From positions 34,038,001-34,102,000 of the forward strand of contig JBANAY010000003.1 in NCBI GenBank assembly GCA_037952775.1: a stretch of 64,000 nucleotides of DNA, given 5' to 3'. The notes beneath the pieces are model-generated. The model saw only the letters and a program-made list of their open reading frames with translations. It had not been told where the DNA came from and did no database searches. Shown here piece after piece: positions 45,671 to 54,340 of the stretch; the stretch's first letter is position 1; every line of letters starts with the position of its first letter. This stretch comes from Clonostachys chloroleuca (taxonomy: Eukaryota; Ascomycota; Sordariomycetes; Hypocreales; Bionectriaceae). The position numbers were made by a program, and so were the translations under genes.

Positions 45671-46864
45671 ATGGCCGTCACTAAACCTTCGGGGACCCCA
45701 AGCCCTGCCGTCTCGACCCTCCTCTCCCCCCTCATTCCCGCCCTCACAGCGGCCGCCGTATCGAGCGAACCCGCCTCAACAGTCCTCCCGCTTCTCTCGC
45801 CCATCCTCCGCCAGCGCGTCCAGTTCCTTGCTTCCTCCGGCTCGGACCCCTGGCTCCGCCTCCTCTGCTACGACACCTCCAAGGCGGCCAAGCTCGCTGA
45901 GATTGCCACGAATGGCAGCCTGGACCCCCACCCCGCCTCCGGCGAGATCGAGGTCGACTGGGACCACGACTGCGAGACGAGATACCGCCGACTCGACGCC
46001 GAGACCCTACAAGCCTTTGTCGTCCTGAAGGAGCTCGGCCTCGCCTTCAGGCTGGTCCACTGCATTGAGGACAAGGAGGGAGCAGCCGACGGCTGGCGCG
46101 TAGGCGAGGTCACCGTCGCCGAACAGGCCAACCCCTTTGAGAGCTTTGACGGCGCCTCGCCCGACCTCGCAACCGCGGAGCAGGCCTTCGAGAGCAAGGC
46201 CCAGCAGCAAAAGGGGTCACTATCCGTCACGAACGGATACACCTCTAACGGCGGGCACCTCGCCGCCACGAACATCCCCGCCGAAGGAGAGGAGGACGAC
46301 GACGACGACTACTGGGCCCGCTACGACAACTCCCCGGCGCGGACGCCGGCCCAGACACACTCCCCCGGGCCCCAGGCCTCTGGCGGCCCGGTCGGAGGAT
46401 ACAATGTCCCCGCCAGCACCGCCTCCGCCGACGACGACGCTTACTTCTCGCGCTACAACGACGTCCAGCCCGCAATGGACAACCACGACCCGGACGAGGA
46501 GGCCGAGCAGGCGCACCTGACGCCCCCATCCCTGGGCCTCGACGCCCAGCAGAGCAGCAACAACAATATCGCCGCCACCACCACCACCCGCGAGCGGTCC
46601 CTCTCGGACCTGAACCACGAGGGCCTCCTCCACCCCCGCCCCGAGTCGAGCGCCAGCTCCCGCAGCTCGCAGATCATCGAGAAGCTCGAGGAGGAGGCCG
46701 GCCGCAAGGACCAGAGCGACTTCGGCGTCAAGCAGCACATCTCCAGGAGCATCCGCAGCCTCTTCATGCTCTCCCGCGCCTCGGGCATCGAGCGCGAGGA
46801 GTTTGAGCAGCTCGTCAAGACGGAGCTCGACGTGCTTGGCATGGTCGAGGAGGACCTCCATTAA
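45671..46864 (+). CDS. Fungal protein of unknown function with two DDxY[WF]xRY repeats
   Basis: I do not recognise a named family. It is a single exon of 397 aa. The N-terminal ~150 residues look folded: ILRQRVQFLASSGSDPWLRL, then ETLQAFVVLKELGLAFRLVH. The middle is acidic and disordered, and holds two similar short motifs, DDDDYWARYDNSP and DDAYFSRYNDVQP, about 45 residues apart. The C-terminal ~60 residues are predicted helical (KQHISRSIRSLFMLSRASGI, then EEFEQLVKTELDVLGMVEED). High GC at third positions and an unbroken frame support coding. There are no transmembrane or signal sequences. A scaffold or regulatory role is only a guess. Confidence 0.85.
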   Translation: MAVTKPSGTPSPAVSTLLSPLIPALTAAAVSSEPASTVLPLLSPILRQRVQFLASSGSDPWLRLLCYDTSKAAKLAEIATNGSLDPHPASGEIEVDWDHDCETRYRRLDAETLQAFVVLKELGLAFRLVHCIEDKEGAADGWRVGEVTVAEQANPFESFDGASPDLATAEQAFESKAQQQKGSLSVTNGYTSNGGHLAATNIPAEGEEDDDDDYWARYDNSPARTPAQTHSPGPQASGGPVGGYNVPASTASADDDAYFSRYNDVQPAMDNHDPDEEAEQAHLTPPSLGLDAQQSSNNNIAATTTTRERSLSDLNHEGLLHPRPESSASSRSSQIIEKLEEEAGRKDQSDFGVKQHISRSIRSLFMLSRASGIEREEFEQLVKTELDVLGMVEEDLH

Positions 46865-47470
46865 TGTTAATTCGATAGTATTGTTTTGGCTATATTGTTG
46901 TTTCTATATCGCAATGTCATGACGGTTCACATGGGACAGGGGATTTCATTGGCATGGTTCCGGGGAACTTGGCGTTGGGTAAATTGTAACTCATTAAGTA
47001 CTGGGCAAAGGCTGCATGCATCACGAAAGTCAACTGGTTGCGTTGGGATTGGTTTTGTTTCACAGCTTGGATATCATCGAACAGGTCACATCTGGGAGGG
47101 CGAAATTGTGTGTGAGAATCATGTATATATCTCGATATTCGAATTGACCCTATCAGCGTTTTTCTCTAACTCCTGGGGGTTTCCCAACTATTTGCTCTCC
47201 ATCATCAAAATGTGTTGAAACTATATACTGAAAATCAAAAAGCACCCAGCCAAGTCATTTGGAGGGTCGCTTGGCCCGTTACGTCAAACAACTCATGCAT
47301 CCAATATTCGTAACGCCACGGGGTATTGTTTTCCCTATTCTGAGAAAGAGGACTTCCCTTATATCGGAAGGTAGGTTCCCAGGGTATCAACATACAAAAA
47401 TAAAAATAAAAAAGGAGGAAAAAGAGGGGGTGGCAGGGCACGAGCTGCACCGCCACTGAAGATGTTGACC
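46865..47470. other. Convergent intergenic region
   Basis: This stretch of 606 nt lies between two 3' ends. No gene is visible. Confidence 0.5.
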
Positions 47471-49048
47471 CTATGCAATCACAAGATGATCAAGTGCTAT
47501 CCTCGCCGCTTCCAGGACCTTAATGCAGTTCCGCTCTTCCACAGGTACAGATTTGTATTCGCCGTGGTGGAGCAGGAAGCCTTCGTGCTTCGGCAATGAA
47601 CCTGACTCTGCCATTTCGTCCATCATGGCGTGCCTCCTGTGGCTGCGCTCCTCCATCGATTTCACAACGTCTCTAAGGCCCAGCACTTGAAAGCCATGCA
47701 ATCCATCCGGGGCTTCACTAATCCCGTACACATCTAGACGAAGGATTGCTCGCATTGTGGTGCGCCACAGATCTGGATCCATGTTGCTGTTATTGTAGTC
47801 TTGCATCTCGGGACACTGGAAGGTGAACTCGGAGGAGCCACACCAGACGCCTCCGATATCCTCAAAACTAAACCAGAAGGTGCGGTTCTCCTTTTTAGCC
47901 ACCTTAGATTCACGGTCAATCATCTGAAGGATTGAAGCGTAAGCGTTGCAGGCGGATGGGACAAGAGCGGCAAGAAACATTAGGCTCTGGAAGCTTTGAA
48001 TTGGAGGGGGTTCCGAGATATCGGGATCTGAGCAGAAGGCGCAATTGATGACGTTGTGTGCGGTCTTGGTAGCGTTACGGGCAACACGCATGGCAGTATT
48101 GATGTCCTGGGGGAGGCGAGAAAGAGAGTCAAGAGCAAGATAGAGAGAAGAGAGGCAGCCACAGGCAATCGAGGGCATAGGCTTCGGGCACGGCTCTGAC
48201 GAGGAAGACAGCGGCGGTGGTGCTGGCTGAGCCTCAGGCTGCGGTTCAGGTTGTGGTTCAGGGGAATCAGTGCACTGCGATTGGTTGCTAGACAAGGTCT
48301 GTGACTCTGCGGGCTCGAGATGCTGCTGTTGCTGCTGCGCATGCCAGTATCGCTGAAGGGAGTCGCTGATGTCTTTGGACATGTCAGCGACGGCGGTGTC
48401 TGGTTCGTCAAAGTTGATACTCTCAAGCAAGTTGACACCATTCAAATTCAAAGGGATTCCAATGCTATCCAGTTGGCCGTCGTTGGGTATTAAGATGTGA
48501 GGGTCCAGGGGCAGCTCATCTTGATAGGAAGAGGGAGGAAGCAGGTCAAGAAAATCGAGGCTACTTGATGGGTTATGATCGAAATCCAAATTTGGGTCAG
48601 TAAAGAGAGGTAGTGACAGGTCACCGCCATGACCGTTGATGCTAGGAATGTTGCTGGTGGCTGGCTCGGCAGACTCAACAGTTGACCGGCTGACGGCAAC
48701 AACAACGGGCTCTTCGTCCTGCTGAGGCTGGTCCTCGACAATGCGCCGCTTGCGAGGCCTTCCCATGGGCTTCTGCGGTGAGTAGTGGCAGGTAATACCC
48801 TCTCGGCGACATCTAGAGCATCCATCAGGCTCCTTAGTGCAGGCGAGCTTCCGGTTCCCTAAAAAGAAAGTTGTGAATAAGTCTCCGAGCAAGCACGCAC
48901 GGGGGAGGCGGTGGGGGTCTGTGGGATATGGCGGAGGGGTGCAGTGTAATAGGACCAAGACGGAACGGAACTTACGGCATGCATCGCAAGCCCGGTGTTT
49001 CTCGACCGCGGGGCCGGCGGCCTTTGCTTGAGAGTCGTTGGGAGCCAT
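47471..49048 (-). CDS. Zn2Cys6 transcription factor with AflR-like C-terminal domain
   Basis: Exons 49048-48976 and 48858-47471 give 486 aa. The intron of 117 nt cuts the zinc cluster, and joining it gives CDACRNRKLACTKEPDGCSR then CRREGITC. This is a perfect C-x2-C-x6-C-x6-C-x2-C-x6-C cluster followed by the basic linker PMGRPRKRR. The middle is acidic, Gln- and Pro-rich (an activation-type region). The C-terminal ~200 residues begin ACGCLSSLYLALDSLSRLPQ and contain VINCAFCSDP and LMFLAALVPSACNAYASILQ, resembling the AflR family regulatory domain. That family includes secondary metabolism regulators, but no biosynthetic cluster is seen here. An in-frame ATG at 49132 would add 28 residues. 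Confidence 0.88.
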   Translation of the reverse strand: MAPNDSQAKAAGPAVEKHRACDACRKFRSVLVLLHCTPPPYPTDPHRLPRACLLGDLFTTFFLGNRKLACTKEPDGCSRCRREGITCHYSPQKPMGRPRKRRIVEDQPQQDEEPVVVAVSRSTVESAEPATSNIPSINGHGGDLSLPLFTDPNLDFDHNPSSSLDFLDLLPPSSYQDELPLDPHILIPNDGQLDSIGIPLNLNGVNLLESINFDEPDTAVADMSKDISDSLQRYWHAQQQQQHLEPAESQTLSSNQSQCTDSPEPQPEPQPEAQPAPPPLSSSSEPCPKPMPSIACGCLSSLYLALDSLSRLPQDINTAMRVARNATKTAHNVINCAFCSDPDISEPPPIQSFQSLMFLAALVPSACNAYASILQMIDRESKVAKKENRTFWFSFEDIGGVWCGSSEFTFQCPEMQDYNNSNMDPDLWRTTMRAILRLDVYGISEAPDGLHGFQVLGLRDVVKSMEERSHRRHAMMDEMAESGSLPKHEGFLLHHGEYKSVPVEERNCIKVLEAARIALDHLVIA

Positions 49049-50654
49049 TCGGTACCTGGGGTTGATGAGAACAGGTGGGCAAGTTGTGTGGTGAGATGAA
49101 GCGTCAGCGGAATTGGGCTCAATTGCTGCCAACGCCGAGGACTCGGAGGGATAAATCTGGGTCCGCAGGGCGCTTCCAAGGTGGCAGAACGGCGCTGTTA
49201 ATTGCCCACCTATCGGTTAGAGAGCAGGGCGCCAACGCCAGTCTGTGGATGAGTAATACCCTATAGGCTATGCAGTGTAATGATGATGGTCGGATTGATT
49301 GACGCTTTGAACACAGGATAATTAATTAATGCATGGGGAAAACAGAGAAGGAGAGTAAGATCCACCGTGCCTTCTGTGCGGGCGTGGTGATTATTAATGG
49401 TTTGTGAGGCCGCCACACTTTCCTTGCCCTGTTCTTAGTTCACCAACTATCCAACTCAGGTCTGGCCAAAAGCGTGTCTGCCATGTCCTGCGACTGAGCA
49501 AGTTTCCCTGCTTGGGATCGTGAGGACGCACGTATCCCCAGACGGTCCCCAGTCGACCCTGGACATCAAGGTGGTCCACATGGACTGACCCTGAGCAACG
49601 AATGGATGCCTAGCGACAGCCGATTGGGCACGACACCGTGCGCTGATGATGTACCCAACCGACAGCCTCGCTTAGTTCACCACGGCCAGTTCCAATTTAT
49701 CTCACAGCGAACAACAAGCTATGTGGATTCTAAGTTCCAGTATCTCTCGGGGGTTCTCTTCCAAATTGCTTTGTCGACTTATCCCACCAAGATACCTACC
49801 TTGATGATTTTATCCTATTTTCCCGGAGTGTAGCTTGAATGCCATCCTTCCCAGCGTTTTCTATCTATTGACATGTTCAGTCTACATAACCTACGGCAAA
49901 CCGTTTCTCCATTGATTTATATTGTCGCAAATTTAGATGAACATGGTAGTATAGGTTATATGCGGGAAACTTTGTATACATGAGAGAATCGGGCACGAGC
50001 CCTGCTGAGGTGGACTACCATGTGCTTGGCAAAGCAAGAGAGAACCAGACCTGGTCAAAAGAGAAGAAAAAAGAAAAACAATGGTATCGCAGTCGGTTTT
50101 TTCTGGAAATCGGGATATTGATGACTACCTATCTTCCCTTGCCGTAGGATAATGGCCTACCAGTAGGTAATCAACACCCATGTGTTGGTTTGGAAGGTGT
50201 CATCAGGCAGGTGGCCGTCCAATACATCGGTCGAGGAGGGCCTCCTGCTCGGACTATGGACTGATGGGTGTTGCAGAACACTTGCCTTTGCATTTTCGCT
50301 CGGAGGATAACAGCATACAGCCGATGAGGTGAAACCGGCCGTCTTACGCTGGCACGGACATCCTGGCTGAGAGGCTGCGGATAGCCAACTCGAAGGAAGC
50401 TCGACACGGCTACCTACATCTTGGCAATTCATTGTTGGTCTTTGACCCATAAATCATATGGATTCTAGCTGTTCATTCGCTTATCATGCAACCGCCACAC
50501 ACACTCACGGCTGCCCACAGACGTTCTGACAGGCTAATGCAGCCACCGCAGGCATCCTACACAGCCGTACGCAGCTTCCAGACTTCCATCTCTATTTCCT
50601 GTCAGACAATCACTGCCTACCTACTTAAGGGACAATTAAATGAGCAGAGGTAAC

Positions 50655-50781
50655 TCGGACGTGGGGTAGAAGTTAACCTGCTCCCCTCCCAAGGGAGAGA
50701 GTAAGTGCTGCAGATATCCAAATCGGTCACTTCAATACTAACTCGTACATCATAGCCCGGGTGCAAATCCCGGCGTTCGAA
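50655..50781 (+). tRNA. Candidate tRNA-like gene, anticodon CCC (Gly-like), split by an intron in the variable loop
   Basis: Every tRNA arm is present in order. The acceptor stem is TCGGACG (50655-50661) with CGTTCGA (50774-50780), 7 pairs with one G-T. The D stem is GGGT/ACCT (50664-50667, 50676-50679). The anticodon stem CTCCC/GGGAG (50681-50685, 50693-50697) has a 7-nt loop CTCCCAA. The T stem CCGGG/CCCGG (50757-50761, 50769-50773) has a 7-nt loop TGCAAAT. The discriminator is A. Expected residues T8, A14, G15, G18, A21, T33, A37, C48, T54, C56, A58 and T60 are all there. Deviations are T at 19 and G at 55. Stretch 50701-50755 interrupts the variable loop; without it the loop is 4 nt and the RNA is 72 nt. 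The mature identity would be Gly by anticodon. It may be functional, a pseudogene, or a coincidental fold in an mRNA leader. Confidence 0.45.
50701..50755 (+). other. Spliceosomal-type intron inside the tRNA-like unit
   Basis: The 55 nt begin GTAAGT, carry the perfect branch sequence TACTAAC at 50736-50742, and end in TAG 13 nt after it. These are consensus fungal spliceosomal signals, as in the protein genes around. tRNA introns cut by the tRNA endonuclease lie between positions 37 and 38, which is not the case here. Confidence 0.55.
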
Positions 50782-50801
50782 ACCAGTCGCAACTCGCTTT
50801 C

Positions 50802-50807
50802 TTTTTT
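50802..50807 (+). terminator. T6 run, possible RNA polymerase III terminator
   Basis: A run of six T lies 20 nt after the last base of the tRNA-like unit, a usual distance for polymerase III termination. Other T-rich tracts follow, so this may be chance. Confidence 0.3.
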
Positions 50808-52427
50808 ATTTCTTTTCTCCTTATCTCTCTGATGCAGTCTACTCACCACTAGGCCGTGTTGTCTCTGCACCTCCAGCCACTTCACAGGACCCAAAGGACA
50901 GCCTCCATGAGATACCCTTCTTAGAGCGATGCCGTGTTTAACCTCAATCCAGCTTCTGCGCAGTCACTGCTAAAACTTGGCCTCTACTCCTGTGAACATT
51001 CATTCGTCTCTTCCTATTCTTCGCCTCCTCGTCCATTTTGTATCTCGTAACTTTCTACGCTCGTGTCGTGATTTACCCTGTAGGCCATCACCAAGAATAT
51101 GGTGTAGCTAACTGTACATTCGAGTGATTGAGTTTATCTTCCCAACGTTCATGCAGCCGCGATTATACCTACATAATTTGTGCCTACCGACCACCAAATA
51201 ATGATAGTCAGACAAGCGTTATGCATATCTGGATAAAGTTTCCTCACTACAAGAACCGTCGAGTAATAAACAGGCCCCTTCCAGCACTCACATCTCCAAA
51301 ACTGCCGACCTGTCTACTGAAAAAGAATCAAAGCGTCGATTTCTCCAAGACTTTTTTTTTCCTGCCCCAGATTGATTAAGAAGCCATACTATGCAAACTG
51401 TCAAATCTCTCGCTTGCACGTCAATCACAAGGAGATGTCGGCACATTTCGTCGCACACAGGTGCACCAAAAAACCCCCCGAAAAAACCTATAAACTTATG
51501 CCTGGGCCTGTGTCGGGATATGTGTGAACATATCCAGAGATCGCCATGTGAGCTTGCCAGTCTGCCAGGTGTGCTTCGTTTGGAGAGGGTGTCACCAGAC
51601 CAGGGGTGGTGCCGATCACCCGCACACCCAAGAGGCATATGCACGATTTGGCCCTTGATGTTGCATGCAAATCACGCTGGCCGAGTTTATGCTAGCACGA
51701 AGCAGAGGGATGGACTAAAGCAGGAGTCCTGCACGCTGGTCGATATCCTGGTGTGCATGTGTAGGTAGCAAGATGGATAGATAGATATAGGTACTTGCGT
51801 AAGAATGTACCTATTAGCTTCCCGGCCAGATGGACGGAATAGTCCTGGGCGTAGGTCGGATATTTGTTCCAAACGGATAGGCAAACCAACAGCCAAATCC
51901 ACAATGAATCATTAAGCTATGGCCACAGCCCCTGTTTTGTTCCAAGACCCCTACTTTCTACCTGGTCAGTTGCTCCGGGGTCTTTGACGTCACGTTATGA
52001 GATCCCGCCATTATCATCCTCCTAAAAAGTGCCTGATTCACGTCGCAGACCTCACCCAGCGACCGCTGCCAGTTATTTGTCCTGTTAGGGCCAAGACCAA
52101 GACTCTACTGCAGGCGTTCATGTCGACTGGGTCAGCGCCACCACTTTTAACCACCACAACTGACTCGACTGTCTCACTGCGCTGCGCTGTGCTCACACTA
52201 TAATATCACCGTCATCCGCTGCGGCTCACTTCTTAGTGTCATGCATACTCTGTGTGCTGGCCATGCAATAGTTTTCGGCTCCTGCCCTACCGCCAGATAA
52301 GAGAGGCAGGGAGCCCAGAGAGCCAGACCCCCGCTGTCCACTGATCCAACGTCTGCTCCTCGAGGTAGGAACCCCTGTTCGAGCATCTCAGGCCAGGTAC
52401 GCACAGAGAGGCAAAAATCAAGTCAAG

Positions 52428-54215
52428 ATGCATGTACTGCTGCCCAGCAACATCTCCGCCGTGCCAATTGAGCACCTGGGCGATGTTGTCCGCGCTCAAT
52501 ACCGTGCAGCCTTCACCCAGGCTGTCGCCCAAGGCCAGGCCCGAGTCCTCGTCGTCCCTTACACACTTCTCGGGCCCCTGATCATACCCGCAGTATGGCT
52601 CGCCATACCTCATTCCGAGTCAAGATGGATGAAGCTCGCCACCTGGCTCGTCGTCGGGCTCGCCGTCTTCTTTGACCTCGACATTCTTCGCGGCACATCA
52701 AGCACCAATCTGGCAGCTGCATATGCTGCTGGGCTGCTGGCCAACTGGGGAATCATGTCGACACTGGCTTTGCTGGTTTTCAGGAAGCCCCAGCTGTATG
52801 CGGCCAGGGCTGTGAGACAGTCCAACAACGCCCCTTCTGCTCCTGCAACGACCCTTCAAAACGGACATAGCTCTGCCGTTAATGACGACTCGAGTCCATC
52901 GCAACGTGAAAACGGCGTCCATCATCGCAAGCCTCATCGAGAAGGCTCTGGCCAGTTCTCTCCCAATGGGCGATCCCCAGCCATCAAGCACGAAGGCGAA
53001 TATACATGGGAGCCGTTCCCAGCTCATGCTTCCTTTGGCAAGAGGCTCACATGGAGTCTTGACGCAATAACCAATTTCCGATTCACAGGTACTACTTGGC
53101 CCTGTCCCAAATTTAACTCGATTAAACTCTTCCTTTTTCACCTTCCCCCGCCGCAAACACTTCTCTCGTTTTGCTAACCTTCTCCAGGCTGGAACTGGTC
53201 CATATCTGCCCTACCACGGCCAAAACTCGATCATGGTTCCATAACTGGCGAATCTCTTCCCACTACACCATTCGACCTAGATTCCATACCTATCGTCACC
53301 GAAGCTGGTTATCGTCGCTGCCTCTCTCACTCAGAATTCGTCTGGGACCGTCTCAAGACAGTAGCCATCATGTACCTCGCCCTTGACTTTCTCGCCGTCT
53401 TCATGATGAAAGACCCATACTTCGTCCTGGGGCCAGACCAGGCCGCCAACTACCCCTTACCTCCCCACCTCGCCCGCCTCTCCCCTTGGATTCTCTCCCT
53501 CTACCGCGAAGTCTTCTGCCTCCTCGGCGTCCTGACCGCCATATCCGGAATTTTCAACCTAAACGACCTTGTTCAATACTTCCTTGTAAGCCGTCTCTGG
53601 CCCATGCGCGGCGAACTCTGGATGAACCCTTCCACCTTTGGCTCCTTCACGAACGTGCTCGAGCGCGGCCTCGCAGGCTGGTGGGGTCAGTACTGGCACC
53701 AGCTCTTCAGATCCCAGTTCGCCGCGCCTGCACGCTGGCTCGTCCGGAAGGGCTTCGTCAGCCGAGACTCCATCCCGGGTATCCTCGTCGCCCTCACCAC
53801 CTCCTTCCTGCAGTCCGGCCTGTTCCACGCCTTTGGCAGCGTGACCTGCATCCCCCGCACCAAGCTCTGGCGTCCCACCGCCTTCTTCCTCTTGCAGGTT
53901 GTCGGCATCGCCTTGCAGTCCTGCCTGTCGCTCGCCTCGAGGAGATACCTGCCCCCGACGAGCATCCTTCGCCACCGGAGAGTCGGTCAAGTGTCCAACG
54001 TGCTCTTCACTTTCGCGTGGCTCTGCTGGACAGCCGTCTTTCTGTCGGACGACTTCGCCAGCACGGGAATCTGGCTGCTGGAGCCGGTCCCCATCTCGCT
54101 CTTTAGAGCTTTCGGATTCGGGTACCCGACCGACCACTGGTGGCGCTGGGACGAACACCATTGGCCCCGGTGGTACACCGCGCCCAACTGGTGGCAGAGT
54201 GGTATCAGGATATAG
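52428..54215 (+). CDS. Wax-synthase-like membrane acyltransferase
   Basis: This is a multi-pass membrane O-acyltransferase related to plant wax synthases and to fungal acetyltransferases of terpenoid and trichothecene-type pathways. Exons 52428-53088 and 53188-54215 give 562 aa. The N-terminal part has hydrophobic segments (VVPYTLLGPLIIPAVWLAI, WLVVGLAVFFDLDIL). A polar insert of about 80 residues follows, then YTWEPFPAHASFGKRLTWSL and GWNWSI. The catalytic-domain marks are SFTNVLERGLAGWWGQYWHQ followed by LFR, which corresponds to the family FWGRRWHQ motif, and LQSGLFHAFGSV with the conserved His. Acyl donor and acceptor cannot be inferred. No other biosynthetic genes adjoin it, and it converges on the telomerase gene with 125 nt between stops. 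Confidence 0.85.
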
Positions 54216-54340
54216 GGTTGCACTTGGCACGGACAGCGAGGAGTTGTGTTGACATCGATTTTGGACATGTGGCCCGTATAAGTTATAGGATGATGCCCAA
54301 TAGACGTTTTTGTTTTTGGATACATATCATTTTCATAGTA

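Larger units (their letters stand above)
49049..52427. other. 3.4-kb divergent region, mostly gene-free
   Basis: This lies between the Zn2Cys6 gene and the acyltransferase gene. No protein gene can be supported. The tRNA-like unit at 50655-50781 is the only structured feature I can defend. A short inverted repeat ATAGGTAC/GTACCTAT is at 51787-51814. Confidence 0.4.

Noticed and set aside
50655..50781. Explaining the tRNA-like unit by a normal tRNA intron at position 37/38
   Set aside because: No second copy of GGGAG lies downstream to pair with CTCCC, so the anticodon stem can only form with the adjacent GGGAG, leaving the extra 55 nt in the variable loop.
51787..51814. ATAGGTAC / GTACCTAT inverted repeat
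   Set aside because: The 8-bp arms with a 12-nt spacer are too short to claim as an element or regulatory site.
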